Counted from the stretch's first letter, positions 16,666-27,522 are shown. The stretch: DNA of 64,000 nt from Vibrio albus (GCF_003144035.1 NZ_QFWT01000001.1:558001-622000), one strand, 5' to 3'. The notes: generated by a model not told the origin, from the sequence alone. A program made the numbers and translations.

Positions 16666-19239
16666 ATGCAAGAGCAATACAATCCGCAAGATATTGAACA
16701 AAAAGTTCAGAAACACTGGGACGACAATAACACTTTTGTCGTGACTGAAGACGCTGATAAAGAGAAATTTTACTGTCTCTCAATGTTCCCATATCCGAGT
16801 GGCCGACTGCATATGGGTCACGTGCGAAACTACACTATCGGTGATGTTGTTTCTCGTTTCCAACGCCTTAAAGGCAAAAACGTTATGCAGCCAATCGGCT
16901 GGGATGCGTTCGGTCTGCCGGCAGAAAACGCCGCTGTTAAAAACAAGACAGCGCCGGCACCATGGACCTATGAAAATATTGAGTACATGAAAAACCAGTT
17001 GAAGCTTCTGGGCTTTGGCTATGACTGGAACCGCGAGTTTGCAACCTGCACCCCTGAATACTACCGCTGGGAACAAGAGTTCTTCACCAAGCTGTACGAA
17101 AAAGGCCTGGTTTATAAGAAAACATCTTCTGTTAACTGGTGTCCGAATGACCAGACTGTTCTGGCAAACGAACAGGTTGAAGACGGCTGCTGCTGGCGCT
17201 GTGACACACCTGTAGAGCAAAAAGAAATTCCACAGTGGTTTATTAAAATCACGGCTTATGCTCAGGAACTTCTGGATGATCTGGACAATCTTGATGGCTG
17301 GCCTGAAATGGTTAAGACCATGCAGCGTAACTGGATTGGCCGTTCTGAAGGTGTCGAACTGAAGTTTGACGTACAAGATCACGGCGCACTGGAAGTGTAC
17401 ACCACCCGTCCGGACACCCTGATGGGCGTGACCTATGTTGGTATCGCTGCCGGTCACCCGCTGGCAGAAAAAGCCGCTGAAACTAACCCTGAGCTGGCTG
17501 CTTTTGTTGAAGAGTGCAAAAACCATAAAGTGGCAGAAGCTGAGCTGGCGACCATGGAGAAAAAAGGTATGGCGACCGGCCTTACCGCTATTCATCCGCT
17601 GAACGGCCGTGAAGTGCCTGTTTACGTCGCTAACTTCGTACTGATGGACTATGGTACAGGCGCAGTTATGGCTGTACCTGCTCACGATCAGCGTGACTAC
17701 GAATTCGCGACCAAATACGGTCTGGATATCGTACCTGTCATCAAACCGGCAGACGGCAGTGAGCTGGATATCTCTGCAGAAGCGTACACCGAAAAAGGCG
17801 TTCTGTTCGATTCAGGTGAATTCGACGGGATGGACTTCCAGACAGCATTTGATGCTATTGCCGAAAAACTGGAAGCGGAAGGCCACGGCCATAAAACCGT
17901 CAACTTCCGTCTGCGTGACTGGGGTGTCTCCCGTCAACGTTACTGGGGCGCACCAATCCCTATGGTCACCACTGATGACGGCGAAGTTCATCCAGTACCG
18001 GCTGACCAGCTACCGGTAATCCTGCCGGAAGACGTGGTAATGGACGGTGTAACCAGCCCAATTAAAGCAGATAAAGCCTGGGCAGAAACAACCTATAACG
18101 GCGAGCATGCTCTGCGTGAGACCGACACGTTCGATACCTTTATGGAATCCTCCTGGTATTACGCACGTTACTGTTCACCTCAGGCTGATGACATCCTGGA
18201 TCCAGAAAAAGCAAACTACTGGCTGCCGGTAGACCAGTACATTGGTGGTATTGAACACGCTTGTATGCACCTGCTGTACTCTCGTTTCTTCCATAAGCTG
18301 CTGCGTGATGCCGGCTACGTAACGTCTGACGAACCGTTCAAGCAACTGCTATGTCAGGGTATGGTGCTGGCAGACGCTTTCTACCACACCAACGAGAAAG
18401 GCACAAAAGAGTGGATCGCACCAACAGACGTTGCCATTGAGCGTGATGGTAAAGGCCGCATCGCGAAAGCCGTTGACTCTCTAGGTCGTGACGTTGAACA
18501 CTCAGGCATGATCAAAATGTCTAAGTCAAAAAACAACGGTATTGACCCACAAGAGATGGTCGACAAATACGGTGCCGACACTGTGCGCCTGTTCATGATG
18601 TTTGCCTCCCCTGCTGACATGACCCTTGAGTGGCAGGAATCTGGTGTAGAAGGCGCTAACCGCTTCCTGAAACGTGTCTGGAAACTGGTAAAAGAGCATA
18701 CTGAACAAGGTTCTGCTGAAGTGGTTAATGCCGCAGAACTGTCTGCTGATCAGAAAGCACTTCGTCGAGACGTACATAAAACCATCGCTAAAGTGAGTGA
18801 TGATGTAGAACGCCGTCAGACATTCAACACGGCAATTGCTGCAATCATGGAACTGATGAACAAACTGGGCAAAGCGCCTCAGGAGTCAGTACAGGATCGC
18901 GCTATTCTGGATGAAGCGCTGAAAGCTGTGGTTCGCATGTTGTATCCTATCACTCCGCACATCTGTTTCGAACTGTGGGAAGCGCTGGGTGAAAGCAACG
19001 TCGATACAACATCCTGGCCTGCTTATGATGAAAAAGCACTGGTTGAAGATGAAAAACTGATCGTTGTTCAGGTAAACGGTAAGCTACGGGCGAAACTGAC
19101 TGTTGCCGCTGACGCTACCAAAGAACAGGTTGAAGCACTTGGTCTGGCAGACGAGCACGTACAGAAATTCACCGAAGATAAAACCATTCGCAAAGTCATC
19201 TATGTTCCGGGCAAACTGCTGAACATCGTTGCGAACTAA
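16666..19239 (+). CDS. leuS: Leucyl-tRNA synthetase
   Basis: A class I aminoacyl-tRNA synthetase that charges tRNA-Leu, including those of the array at 6.6-8.6 kb. The 857-residue length is normal. The HIGH-type motif is HMGH at residues 49-52 and the KMSKS loop is at residues 617-621. Between them lies the editing (CP1) domain, with [13 protein letters not shown]. No leader peptide with leucine codons is visible upstream. A terminator follows at 19261. Confidence 0.99.
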   Translation: MQEQYNPQDIEQKVQKHWDDNNTFVVTEDADKEKFYCLSMFPYPSGRLHMGHVRNYTIGDVVSRFQRLKGKNVMQPIGWDAFGLPAENAAVKNKTAPAPWTYENIEYMKNQLKLLGFGYDWNREFATCTPEYYRWEQEFFTKLYEKGLVYKKTSSVNWCPNDQTVLANEQVEDGCCWRCDTPVEQKEIPQWFIKITAYAQELLDDLDNLDGWPEMVKTMQRNWIGRSEGVELKFDVQDHGALEVYTTRPDTLMGVTYVGIAAGHPLAEKAAETNPELAAFVEECKNHKVAEAELATMEKKGMATGLTAIHPLNGREVPVYVANFVLMDYGTGAVMAVPAHDQRDYEFATKYGLDIVPVIKPADGSELDISAEAYTEKGVLFDSGEFDGMDFQTAFDAIAEKLEAEGHGHKTVNFRLRDWGVSRQRYWGAPIPMVTTDDGEVHPVPADQLPVILPEDVVMDGVTSPIKADKAWAETTYNGEHALRETDTFDTFMESSWYYARYCSPQADDILDPEKANYWLPVDQYIGGIEHACMHLLYSRFFHKLLRDAGYVTSDEPFKQLLCQGMVLADAFYHTNEKGTKEWIAPTDVAIERDGKGRIAKAVDSLGRDVEHSGMIKMSKSKNNGIDPQEMVDKYGADTVRLFMMFASPADMTLEWQESGVEGANRFLKRVWKLVKEHTEQGSAEVVNAAELSADQKALRRDVHKTIAKVSDDVERRQTFNTAIAAIMELMNKLGKAPQESVQDRAILDEALKAVVRMLYPITPHICFELWEALGESNVDTTSWPAYDEKALVEDEKLIVVQVNGKLRAKLTVAADATKEQVEALGLADEHVQKFTEDKTIRKVIYVPGKLLNIVAN

Positions 19240-19260
19240 TCAGGTATACTACGGTCAATA

Positions 19261-19291
19261 AAAAAGGGTGTGTTTCGCACCCTTTTTATTT
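19261..19291 (+). terminator. Rho-independent terminator of leuS
   Basis: AAAAAGGGTGTG pairs with CGCACCCTTTTT around a TTT loop and runs into TATTTG. It starts 21 nt after the leuS stop. Confidence 0.85.
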
Positions 19292-19309
19292 GTATCCTAT
19301 TAGCGCGAA

Positions 19310-19356
19310 TGATTTTTTGACTGCATATTTTATTCAAACATGCAGTCAAAAAATCA
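19310..19356. repeat. 17-bp perfect inverted repeat between leuS and lptE
   Basis: TGATTTTTTGACTGCAT (19310-19326) and ATGCAGTCAAAAAATCA (19340-19356) are exact inverted copies with a 13-nt spacer. It lies after the leuS terminator and 39 bp before lptE. The TTTTTTGACT within the left arm resembles a -35 region, so it could be an operator, an mRNA hairpin or a second terminator. Confidence 0.75.
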
Positions 19357-19395
19357 GTACTCCGAGTCAATCAACTAAATATAGAGAGAAATGTT

Positions 19396-19947
19396 GTGAA
19401 ATCACTTTTCCCAGCCTTGTCATTTAAGCTCGTGATCGCGCTGCTTATCACCAGCACTCTGTCTGCTTGTGGTTTTCATCTGCGAAGTGCTTATCTGGTC
19501 CCGGAAGAAATTTCCGAAATTTCTGTCACCAGTTTTGACCCCTACTCCAAATTGACTCGTGATGTCGAAAGCCAGTTGCGCATGAATGACGTCCGTATTA
19601 CAGCACCGTCAGAAAACATCGTTAACCTGCATCTTATCAGCGAAAATATCAGCACACGTACCCTGTCCCTCTACCAGAACAGCAGCGCGGCAGAAAAAGA
19701 GATCCTATATACCGCTAAGGCACGGATGGTTATTCCGGAAATAGGAGAAAAAACCTTCTCTACCAGCGTAAACCGTAATTATCTGGATAACCCCCAAACC
19801 GCGCTGGCAAAGTCTACAGAAAAAGAGCTACTTCAGGATGAAATGCGCGCTCAGGCCGCCAGCCAGATCATACGCCAGATGGCTCGCCTGAGAGCCGAAT
19901 TGCAGGAAACCAAGCCCGCGGTATCCGATGATACCGCCAGAAACTGA
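19396..19947 (+). CDS. lptE: LPS-assembly lipoprotein LptE
   Basis: An outer-membrane lipoprotein that plugs the LptD barrel and helps insert lipopolysaccharide at the cell surface. The 183-residue product starts at GTG (19396), with AGAGAGAA upstream. The signal peptide ends in the lipobox LSAC at about residues 22-25, followed by the family signature GFHLRSAYLVPEEI. The leuS-lptE-holA order matches E. coli, but a terminator separates leuS, so lptE-holA may have their own promoter. Confidence 0.94.
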   Translation: MKSLFPALSFKLVIALLITSTLSACGFHLRSAYLVPEEISEISVTSFDPYSKLTRDVESQLRMNDVRITAPSENIVNLHLISENISTRTLSLYQNSSAAEKEILYTAKARMVIPEIGEKTFSTSVNRNYLDNPQTALAKSTEKELLQDEMRAQAASQIIRQMARLRAELQETKPAVSDDTARN

Positions 19948-19964
19948 TTTCTCCCGGTTATACC

Positions 19965-20996
19965 ATGCGAATTTTTGCTGATAAGTTACCCGCTCAACTG
20001 CAACGTGAACTTAAAAATGTCTATCTGATCTTCGGTAACGAGCCGCTGTTGCTGTCGGAAAGCCGAGATGCTGTCATCACAGCCGCGAAAGAAGCCGGCT
20101 TTTCAGAAAAACATTATTTCACCCTTGATGCTCAGCTGGACTGGAATCAGGTGTTTGACTGTTGTCAGGCCCTTAGTCTGTTTTCCGATAAAAAGATTAT
20201 CGAACTTGAAGTTCCGGAATCCGGAATCAACGCCGCCGCGGGTAAATCGCTGGTTGAGCTGGCAGAACAGCTTAACCCTGATGTCCTTCTGATCGTCTTC
20301 GGCAGTAAGCTGACCCGACAACAGGAAAATGCCAAATGGTTTAAGGCCCTACACCAACACGGTATGTGGGTCAGTTGCCTGACACCGGATATTCAGCGGC
20401 TGCCGCAGTTTGTTCAGGCTCGCTGCCGGAAACTCAACCTGCATCCTGATGCTCAGGCCCTGCAAATGCTGGCGCAATGGCATGAAGGCAACCTGCTGGC
20501 ACTGGTGCAAAGTCTGGAAAAGCTCGTCCTTCTCTACCCCGATGGCGAGTTAACCCTGGTCAGGCTCGAGGAAGCGCTCAACCGACACAACCACTTTACC
20601 CCCTTTCACTGGGTCGATGCCTTATTAGCGGGAAAAGCCAGCCGTTCACAGAGAATTTTACGCCAGTTGGAAGCTGAAGGTGTCGAGCCGGTTATTTTGC
20701 TCAGAACACTGCAAAAAGAGCTTACTCTAGTGGTTCGCTACAAGCACGAGCTACAGACCATGCCTCTGGCTCAACTGTTTGATAAGTACCGGGTCTGGCA
20801 GAGTAAAAGACCGCTGTATAGCGCAATATTACAACGCTTAACGCTTAAACAACTTAACCGGGCATTTAAACTGCTTACTCAGGCGGAAATCCTGACGAAA
20901 ACCCAGTACGATCAATCACCGTGGCCGGTTATTGCGCAGATCACCCTTGAGCTCTGTATACCGGAACAGGTAAACGTTATTCCAGTATCTGTTTAA
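19965..20996 (+). CDS. holA: DNA polymerase III subunit delta
   Basis: The delta subunit of the clamp loader, which opens the beta sliding clamp. The 343-residue product has the AAA-like fold without a functional P-loop; the N-terminal blocks VYLIFGNEPLLLSESRDAV and LFSDKKIIELEVPE are typical of HolA. It starts 17 nt after lptE. In E. coli nadD follows holA; here it is missing and rsfS comes next after 139 bp. Confidence 0.96.
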   Translation: MRIFADKLPAQLQRELKNVYLIFGNEPLLLSESRDAVITAAKEAGFSEKHYFTLDAQLDWNQVFDCCQALSLFSDKKIIELEVPESGINAAAGKSLVELAEQLNPDVLLIVFGSKLTRQQENAKWFKALHQHGMWVSCLTPDIQRLPQFVQARCRKLNLHPDAQALQMLAQWHEGNLLALVQSLEKLVLLYPDGELTLVRLEEALNRHNHFTPFHWVDALLAGKASRSQRILRQLEAEGVEPVILLRTLQKELTLVVRYKHELQTMPLAQLFDKYRVWQSKRPLYSAILQRLTLKQLNRAFKLLTQAEILTKTQYDQSPWPVIAQITLELCIPEQVNVIPVSV

Positions 20997-21025
20997 CCAT
21001 CGGGGCTTGGATTGTCGGGAGCATA

Positions 21026-21056
21026 TTGATGCTTCGCCCTGAAACAGTGATATAAT
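21026..21056 (+). promoter_or_regulatory. Candidate promoter of the rsfS-rlmH-mrdA operon
   Basis: TTGATG (21026-21031), 19-bp spacer, TATAAT (21051-21056). The -10 is perfect and the spacing is slightly long. It lies 80 bp upstream of the rsfS start, in the place where nadD would be in relatives. Confidence 0.55.
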
Positions 21057-21082
21057 TTGCGACTGTACACACCATATAATTC

Positions 21083-21103
21083 GCCGGCAGAAATCCTGCC
21101 GGC
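21083..21103 (+). promoter_or_regulatory. 5'-leader hairpin before rsfS
   Basis: A perfect 8-bp stem GCCGGCAG/CTGCCGGC with a 5-nt AAATC loop, ending 21 nt before the AGAGG ribosome binding site of rsfS. No T tract follows, so it is not a terminator. It could stabilise the mRNA or influence initiation at the TTG start. Confidence 0.45.
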
Positions 21104-21135
21104 AATAAATCAATGAGATAAACAGAGGTATTACC

Positions 21136-21453
21136 TTGCTACGCGATGAGCTAAAAGACTTTCTTGCCGATAAAGCCGATGATATGAAAGCAGAAGATAT
21201 TGTTACCCTTAATGTGGCAGATAAGTCGAGTGTTACCGACTATATGATCATCTGCACCGGCACCTCAAAACGCCACGTCACCTCTATCGCTGATAATGTT
21301 GCAGCAGAAGTTAAAAATATCGGCCTGACCCCGTATGGCATTGATGGAGAGCAGGAAGGTGAATGGGTTGTTCTGGATATGGGTGATGTCATGCTCCATG
21401 TTATGCAGGAAGAACACCGTAACCTTTATCAGTTAGAAAAACTCTGGAGTTAA
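21136..21453 (+). CDS. rsfS: Ribosomal silencing factor RsfS
   Basis: It binds ribosomal protein L14 and blocks 30S-50S joining under nutrient limitation. The 105-residue length is typical. The start is a TTG (21136) after AGAGG. Family signatures are [18 protein letters not shown] and [17 protein letters not shown]. It is 3 nt upstream of rlmH, the conserved rsfS-rlmH pair. Confidence 0.97.
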   Translation: MLRDELKDFLADKADDMKAEDIVTLNVADKSSVTDYMIICTGTSKRHVTSIADNVAAEVKNIGLTPYGIDGEQEGEWVVLDMGDVMLHVMQEEHRNLYQLEKLWS

Positions 21454-21456
21454 GCG

Positions 21457-21927
21457 TTGAAAATACAGCTTATTGCCGTCGGCAACAAAATGCCTAAATG
21501 GGTAGGAGAAGGTTTTCAGGAATACCGACGCCGCTTTCCTCATGATATGCCTCTGGAATTAATCGAAATACCCGCGGGGAAACGAGGAAAGAACGCTGAT
21601 ATTGCAAGAATTCTGCAAAAAGAAGGCGAAGCCATGCTGGCTGCCGTGCCAAAAGGCAACCGAATTGTTACTCTGGACATTCCCGGCAAGCGTTGGGATA
21701 CCGAACAGCTTGCAGAGCAACTTGAACGCTGGAAACTTGATGGCAGAGATGTATCCATTCTTATCGGAGGCCCGGAAGGTCTGGCTCCCGCGTGTAAGGC
21801 CGCTGCGGATCAAAGCTGGTCACTTTCTCCTCTGACTCTGCCGCATCCGCTGGTGAGAGTGGTGATGGCAGAAAGCCTGTACCGCGCCTGGAGTATTACT
21901 GCAAATCACCCATATCACAGAGAATAA
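21457..21927 (+). CDS. rlmH: 23S rRNA pseudouridine-1915 N3-methyltransferase
   Basis: A SPOUT-class methyltransferase that modifies pseudouridine 1915 in helix 69 of 23S rRNA on assembled 70S ribosomes. The 156-residue product starts at TTG (21457) with [16 protein letters not shown]. The AdoMet-binding knot is visible as ILIGGPEGL, with the C-terminal [20 protein letters not shown]. It lies between rsfS (3 nt) and mrdA (6 nt). Confidence 0.97.
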   Translation: MKIQLIAVGNKMPKWVGEGFQEYRRRFPHDMPLELIEIPAGKRGKNADIARILQKEGEAMLAAVPKGNRIVTLDIPGKRWDTEQLAEQLERWKLDGRDVSILIGGPEGLAPACKAAADQSWSLSPLTLPHPLVRVVMAESLYRAWSITANHPYHRE

Positions 21928-21933
21928 GGTTGT

Positions 21934-23823
21934 ATGAGACGTAAGCGTACGCAGATAAGGGATCACAAGGCAGAGTCTCGGCTATTCAAAAGACGGGCTA
22001 TTGTGTCTTTTATCGGCATTATCATGCTGGTCGGAATCCTCACGGTCAACTTATATAACATCCAGGTTAATCAATTTCAGGATTATAAAACCCGCTCTAA
22101 CGACAACCGGATTAAGATAGTCCCCATCGCCCCGAACCGGGGACTAATTTATGACAGAAACGGCAAACTTCTGGCAGAAAACAGACCGGTATACAGCCTT
22201 GAACTGACACCGGAAAAAATAAAAGATATTGATGCAACCATTGCAGGACTACGAACAATTCTCGACATTCCTGATGAAAAAGTTGCTGCTTTTAATAAAG
22301 AACGCCGACGTTCACGCCGGTTCAAGTCCGTCCCTCTGCTGACTCAGTTAACGGAGAAGCAAGTTGCTCAGTTCTCAGTTAACCAGTATAAATTTCCGGG
22401 TGTTGAGGTTTCAGCCAAGCTAAAGCGCTACTATCCATACGGTTCTGCTCTGACTCATGTGTTAGGTTATGTGTCCCGTATTAACGACCGGGATATTCAA
22501 CGCCTTATCCGGGAGGATAAAGAGGCCGATTACCAGGCGACCCACGATATCGGTAAACTGGGCGTTGAACGATACTATGAAGATGTTCTGCACGGTAAAC
22601 CAGGCTATCAGGAGGTTGAGGTTAACAGCCGCGGCCGGATTATCCGTACCCTAAAATATGTTCCCCCGACTCCGGGTGAAGACATCATTCTAAATATCGA
22701 TATTGATATTCAGCTATATGTGTACAAGCTACTCGATGACCGTCGCGGTGCCGTTGTTGTACTGGATCCTAAAGATAACGGAGTGCTGGCTATGGTATCC
22801 AGCCCGAGTTATGACCCGAATAAATTTGTTCACGGTATATCCAGTAAAGCCTATCGGGAATTACTTGAAGACAAAAATCGCCCTCTGGTAAACCGAACCA
22901 CTCTGGGTATTTACCCGCCGGCGTCGACCGTGAAACCATTTATCTCTGTGGCGGCATTGCAGGAGGAGGTCATCACACCTTATACGGTGCGTAATGACCC
23001 GGGATACTGGAAAATCCCTAACTCAAAAACCAAACCATTCCGTGACTGGTTGCGCTGGGGACACGGCAAGGTTGATATACTTAAAGCCCTGGAGGAGTCG
23101 GTAGATACCTTCTTCTATCAGGTTGCCTACGATATGGGGATAGACAGAATTTCCAGCTGGATGAGAATGTTTGGTTTTGGTGACTACACTGGCATTGATA
23201 TCTTTGAAGAAAGTAAAGCCAATATGCCCAGCCGTGAATGGAAAAGAGCCAGACACCGCACCCCATGGTATCAGGGTGATACCATCCCTGTTGGTATCGG
23301 GCAAGGTTACTGGACAGCCACCCCGATGCAAATAGCCAAAGCAACATCCGTATTAGTGCATCGTGGTAAGGTTCTGGCTCCTCACCTTCTTCAGGCGACA
23401 ATAGATAATACTCAGGAAGAGAGAACCCCTGTCACGGTTCCTCCTGAGCAATATCCACCAATCACCGGTGTCTCTGACCGCTATTGGGATATCGCCCGGC
23501 AAGGTATGTACCGGGTAAATCACGGCAAACGAGGAACAGCACGACGGGCTTTTTATAACCTAAAATATAAAAGCGCCGGCAAGTCTGGTACGGCACAGGT
23601 CTTCGGTCTGAAAGAAGATGAAGAATACAACGCGGATGAACTGGCAGAGCACCTGCGGGACCATGCATTATTTACCTCTTTCGCCCCTCTGGACAAACCG
23701 GAAGCGATTGTCACCATCGTATTAGAGAACGCCGGAGGCGGCTCTTCTAACGGCGCACCAGTGGTACGGAAAATACTGGACAGAATTATTTTGGACAAAA
23801 AAGAGACACCGGAGCAGAAATGA
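21934..23823 (+). CDS. mrdA: Penicillin-binding protein 2
   Basis: The transpeptidase of the elongasome that cross-links lateral-wall peptidoglycan with RodA. The 629-residue protein has one N-terminal membrane anchor (about residues 20-44), a pedestal domain and a C-terminal transpeptidase domain. The active-site serine is Ser331 in STVK, and the third motif is KSGTAQV near residue 550. Its stop overlaps the mrdB start by 4 bp, so PBP2 and RodA are translationally coupled. Confidence 0.98.
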   Translation: MRRKRTQIRDHKAESRLFKRRAIVSFIGIIMLVGILTVNLYNIQVNQFQDYKTRSNDNRIKIVPIAPNRGLIYDRNGKLLAENRPVYSLELTPEKIKDIDATIAGLRTILDIPDEKVAAFNKERRRSRRFKSVPLLTQLTEKQVAQFSVNQYKFPGVEVSAKLKRYYPYGSALTHVLGYVSRINDRDIQRLIREDKEADYQATHDIGKLGVERYYEDVLHGKPGYQEVEVNSRGRIIRTLKYVPPTPGEDIILNIDIDIQLYVYKLLDDRRGAVVVLDPKDNGVLAMVSSPSYDPNKFVHGISSKAYRELLEDKNRPLVNRTTLGIYPPASTVKPFISVAALQEEVITPYTVRNDPGYWKIPNSKTKPFRDWLRWGHGKVDILKALEESVDTFFYQVAYDMGIDRISSWMRMFGFGDYTGIDIFEESKANMPSREWKRARHRTPWYQGDTIPVGIGQGYWTATPMQIAKATSVLVHRGKVLAPHLLQATIDNTQEERTPVTVPPEQYPPITGVSDRYWDIARQGMYRVNHGKRGTARRAFYNLKYKSAGKSGTAQVFGLKEDEEYNADELAEHLRDHALFTSFAPLDKPEAIVTIVLENAGGGSSNGAPVVRKILDRIILDKKETPEQK

Positions 23824-24941
23824 AAGTTGACCCTTCTACAGGAAAAAGCCGGATCTTTTTTGAAAGGCTACACATCGATCTGCCAATGCTCATTGGGCTG
23901 CTGACTCTGATGGGGTTCGGTTTGATCATTATGTTCAGCGCCAGTGGCCAAAGCATGGCGATGATGGAGCGCCAGGCGATGCGCATGTTGCTCTCCATCA
24001 CTGTCATGATAGTACTTGCACAAATATCCCCGCGTACCTATCAGGCCATGGCTCCGGTACTGTTTGTGGCTGGTGTCGGCCTGTTATTAGGGGTGCTTCT
24101 GTTTGGCGAAGCGTCAAAGGGAGCACAACGCTGGCTTAACCTGGGTATAGTCCGTTTTCAGCCCTCAGAGCTGTTAAAGCTGGCCGTTCCTCTGATGGTC
24201 GCCAGGTACATTGGCAAACAAGCCCTTCCTCCGACATTAAAAACACTGGCGATATCGCTAGTTCTGGTTATCGTACCAACCATACTCATCGCCAAACAGC
24301 CCGATCTGGGAACCTCTATCCTCATCGCGGCTTCTGGTATTTTTGTGATTTTCCTTGCAGGTATCAGTTGGCGGATCATCTTTGCGGCCTGTGTAGCTGT
24401 CGGAGCGTTTATTCCCGTGCTCTGGTTCTTTCTGATGCGTGAATATCAGAAAGTCAGGGTGCGTACCCTGTTTAATCCGGAATCCGATCCGCTGGGTGCG
24501 GGTTATCATATTATCCAGAGTAAGATTGCTATCGGCTCAGGCGGACTAAGCGGAAAAGGCTGGCTACACGGTACTCAGTCGCAACTGGAGTTTCTGCCGG
24601 AACGACATACCGACTTTATTTTTGCCGTGATTGCCGAAGAGTGGGGAATGCTGGGCTTTCTGTTTCTGGTCTCGTTATACTTGTTTGTTATCGGACGGGG
24701 CCTTTACCTCGCTAGCTCCGCCCAAACTGCGTTTGGACGGATGATGGCAGGCAGTATTGTACTGAGTTTTTTTGTTTATATCTTCGTAAACATAGGCATG
24801 GTAAGTGGCATCCTGCCTGTCGTTGGAGTGCCCCTGCCACTGATCAGCTACGGTGGTACCTCTATGGTGACGCTGATGGCAGGATTTGGCATTTTAATGT
24901 CAATTCACACCCATAGAACGATCCTTTCCAGAGCCACTTAG
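23820..24941 (+). CDS. mrdB: Peptidoglycan glycosyltransferase RodA
   Basis: A SEDS-family polytopic membrane enzyme that polymerises lipid II for rod elongation together with PBP2. It has 373 residues with about ten hydrophobic segments. The family signatures are [10 protein letters not shown] near residue 35 and the C-terminal [20 protein letters not shown]. It is overlapped by mrdA and followed by rlpA after 37 nt. Confidence 0.97.
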   Translation: MKVDPSTGKSRIFFERLHIDLPMLIGLLTLMGFGLIIMFSASGQSMAMMERQAMRMLLSITVMIVLAQISPRTYQAMAPVLFVAGVGLLLGVLLFGEASKGAQRWLNLGIVRFQPSELLKLAVPLMVARYIGKQALPPTLKTLAISLVLVIVPTILIAKQPDLGTSILIAASGIFVIFLAGISWRIIFAACVAVGAFIPVLWFFLMREYQKVRVRTLFNPESDPLGAGYHIIQSKIAIGSGGLSGKGWLHGTQSQLEFLPERHTDFIFAVIAEEWGMLGFLFLVSLYLFVIGRGLYLASSAQTAFGRMMAGSIVLSFFVYIFVNIGMVSGILPVVGVPLPLISYGGTSMVTLMAGFGILMSIHTHRTILSRAT

Positions 24942-24978
24942 CCTCTGGATAACCACCTACGGAACGGTAACTGACTTA

Positions 24979-25782
24979 ATGAAAAAACCAATAGTTCTTC
25001 TGATCCTGGGGATATTAGCTGGCTGCTCAAACAATAATGGCAGCCGGTATACCCTTTCTGACGACACCGGACCAGATGCCCCCATCCGTCTGGAACATAT
25101 TGAAGATGCTCACCCTAAGTACGAACCCTATAGTCTGGGCGGAAATAAAGATTACAGGCTGAGAGGAGAGTCTTATCAAATCATCCGTTCTCCGGAAGGA
25201 TTTAAACAGAAAGGTACCGCATCCTGGTATGGAAAGAAGTTTCATGGCCATCAGACTTCAAATGGTGAAATCTATGACATGTACTCTATGACAGCCGCAC
25301 ATAAAACTCTCCCCATCCCCAGTTATGTGAAAGTAACGAATCTGGACAACGGTAAAGTCACCATTGTCCGGGTCAATGATCGCGGTCCATTTCATGACGG
25401 ACGGATTATTGACCTGAGTTATGCCGCCGCCCATAAACTTGGGGTAATAAAAACGGGTACCGCTAATGTCGAGCTTGAATATATCCCGGTTAAACCCGAG
25501 CAGATAAGTACGAAACTCATTGATAATAAAGAGAAAATATCATCCACAAATACTCAACATAACTTTATGATCCAGGTAGCATCTTCGCAAAATGCACAGA
25601 GCACCCGAACTTTGGCCCAAAAGTTAAGTCAAACCTTCTCTGTAGAGACATTTGTCGAAACTCTGGAAGGGAAATTCCGGGTCATTCTTGGCCCTTTTGA
25701 AAATTATACGAATACTCAGCAAATATTAGAGCAGGTCAAAACACAAGGATATCCCGGTGCATTTATAAGAAAGGTACAGTAA
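24979..25782 (+). CDS. rlpA: RlpA septal-ring lytic transglycosylase lipoprotein
   Basis: An outer-membrane lipoprotein; in Pseudomonas RlpA cleaves denuded glycans at septa. The signal peptide ends in LAGC (residues 13-16). The double-psi beta-barrel domain lies at about residues 70-170, with GTASWYGKKFHGHQTSNGE and VRVNDRGPFHDGRIIDLS, including the conserved histidine and aspartate. A C-terminal SPOR domain of about 75 residues (FMIQVASSQNAQ onward) would bind denuded septal glycans. The length of 267 is shorter than E. coli RlpA (362). Confidence 0.95.
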   Translation: MKKPIVLLILGILAGCSNNNGSRYTLSDDTGPDAPIRLEHIEDAHPKYEPYSLGGNKDYRLRGESYQIIRSPEGFKQKGTASWYGKKFHGHQTSNGEIYDMYSMTAAHKTLPIPSYVKVTNLDNGKVTIVRVNDRGPFHDGRIIDLSYAAAHKLGVIKTGTANVELEYIPVKPEQISTKLIDNKEKISSTNTQHNFMIQVASSQNAQSTRTLAQKLSQTFSVETFVETLEGKFRVILGPFENYTNTQQILEQVKTQGYPGAFIRKVQ

Positions 25783-25844
25783 GGCTCTGACTTCGAAAAA
25801 TGATTCTGCTAAGATAGATTTAATTACCGCTTTTAAGATTAACA

Positions 25845-27032
25845 ATGACTGCATATAAAATGAACAAATCAAATCACATTCTGCAAGCAACACTGCTGAC
25901 AGCTGCCTCATTGACCGCGACTTTCGCACATTCCGCTCCAGTTGTTGTGCCGGACGCTCCTCAGATTGCGGCAAAAGGCTACGTTCTTATTGATTACAAT
26001 TCAGGCAAAGTCCTTGCTGATAAAGAAATGCACACCAAGCTTTCTCCGGCAAGCCTGACAAAAATGATGACCAGCTATGTTATCGGTCAGGAGTTAGCCA
26101 GAGGTAATATATCTCCTGAAGATGATGTTGTGATTAGTGAAAATGCCTGGGCAAAGAATTACCCGGATTCTTCAAAAATGTTTATTGAGGTTGGTACCAC
26201 GGTTAAAGTAAAGGATCTTAACCGGGGGATCATTATCCAGTCAGGTAATGACGCTTGTGTCGCTATGGCCGAACACGTTGCGGGTTCGGAAGATGCTTTC
26301 GTTGATCTGATGAACGCCTGGGCACAGTCTATTGGTATGGAAAACACCCACTTTGCCAACGTGCATGGTCTGGATAATCCAAACCTTTATTCCACCCCAT
26401 ACGATATGGCTTTATTGGGACGTGCCCTTATCCGTGACGTTCCGAATGAATACGAAATTTACTCACAAAAGAAATTCACCTACAACGGCATAACCCAGTA
26501 TAACCGCAATGGTTTGCTTTGGGATAAGAGCATGAATGTCGACGGTATTAAGACTGGCCATACAGAAGGGGCGGGCTATAACCTGGTGAGTTCGGCCACA
26601 GAAGGAAAAATGCGTCTGGTGGCTGCCGTTATGGGTACCCGCAGCGAAAACGCACGTAAAGCTGAAAGCAAAAAACTGCTTAACTATGGTTTCCGCTTTT
26701 TTGAAACCGTTGCCCCACACAAAGCCGGTGAAACCTTTGTCAGTGAACGTATCTGGATGGGTAATAAGGATACCGTTGCTCTGGGCGTCAGCCAGGACAC
26801 TTACGTGACGCTGCCTCGTGGACAAGCTAAAGATCTGAAAGCCAGCTTCACTCTGAACAAAGATCTGAAAGCACCGATTGCTCAGGGTGATGTTGTTGGT
26901 ACCCTGTACTACCAGATTGATGGTGAAGACATCGCTGAATACCCGCTTCTTGCTTTAGAAGATGTAGAAAAAGGCAGCATGTTCAGCCGCTTAATCGACT
27001 ATATTATTCTGACCTTTAAAAGCTGGTTCTAA
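25845..27032 (+). CDS. dacA: D-alanyl-D-alanine carboxypeptidase (PBP5)
   Basis: It trims the terminal D-alanine from peptidoglycan stem peptides in the periplasm. The 395-residue product has a cleavable signal peptide ending near TFAHSAP, the SxxK motif SLTK at about residue 69, the SGN motif QSGNDACVAMAEH, and KTG in DGIKTGHTEG. The C-terminal amphipathic helix (MFSRLIDYIILTFKSWF) anchors it to the inner membrane. An alternative ATG at 25860 would shorten the signal peptide by five residues; neither start has a strong ribosome binding site. Confidence 0.96.
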   Translation: MTAYKMNKSNHILQATLLTAASLTATFAHSAPVVVPDAPQIAAKGYVLIDYNSGKVLADKEMHTKLSPASLTKMMTSYVIGQELARGNISPEDDVVISENAWAKNYPDSSKMFIEVGTTVKVKDLNRGIIIQSGNDACVAMAEHVAGSEDAFVDLMNAWAQSIGMENTHFANVHGLDNPNLYSTPYDMALLGRALIRDVPNEYEIYSQKKFTYNGITQYNRNGLLWDKSMNVDGIKTGHTEGAGYNLVSSATEGKMRLVAAVMGTRSENARKAESKKLLNYGFRFFETVAPHKAGETFVSERIWMGNKDTVALGVSQDTYVTLPRGQAKDLKASFTLNKDLKAPIAQGDVVGTLYYQIDGEDIAEYPLLALEDVEKGSMFSRLIDYIILTFKSWF

Positions 27033-27057
27033 CCCAATACCCGCGAGAGTAATAATG

Positions 27058-27086
27058 AAAGGGTAGCTTCACGCTACCCTTTTCTA
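27058..27086 (+). terminator. Rho-independent terminator of dacA
   Basis: AAAGGGTAGC pairs with GCTACCCTTT around a 5-6 nt loop, followed by TTCTAT. It ends the rsfS-to-dacA series. Confidence 0.8.
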
Positions 27087-27234
27087 TACCTCCAATTTAT
27101 ACCGGAAATATTATCAACACTATCTTTCGGCGACCAGATAACCGAATTCATGCTGCGCAAAGTTAAACCACTTGAGATCCGCTCACATTCCCAGTAACAT
27201 TCCGCTTCCGTAAAACGCTGGTTCGGAGTGAATA

Positions 27235-27504
27235 ATGCAAGAGCAACCAAAGCTAAAAGATCTACTGGAATTTCCCTGTCAGTTCACCTACAAAGTCATG
27301 GGCTATGCCAAGCCTGAACTGCCAGAGCTTGTACTGGAAGTTATCCAGAAACATGCTCCTGGAGACTACAGCCCAACCGTGAAGCCAAGCGGAAAAGGAA
27401 CTTATCACTCTGTATCCATTACCATTACCGCTACGTCTATCGTGCAGGTAGAAACTCTGTACAAAGAGTTGGGTGAAATCGATATTGTCCGCATGGTGCT
27501 ATAA
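27235..27504 (+). CDS. ybeD: YbeD/DUF493 protein
   Basis: An 89-residue protein of the DUF493 family with an ACT-like ferredoxin fold; its molecular function is not established. It starts at ATG 27235 behind GGAG. Conserved blocks are [14 protein letters not shown] and the C-terminal [12 protein letters not shown]. It sits between dacA and lipB as in E. coli, but terminators on both sides make it a monocistronic unit here. Confidence 0.93.
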   Translation: MQEQPKLKDLLEFPCQFTYKVMGYAKPELPELVLEVIQKHAPGDYSPTVKPSGKGTYHSVSITITATSIVQVETLYKELGEIDIVRMVL

Positions 27505-27522
27505 CCTACCTTTTCCCTAAAG

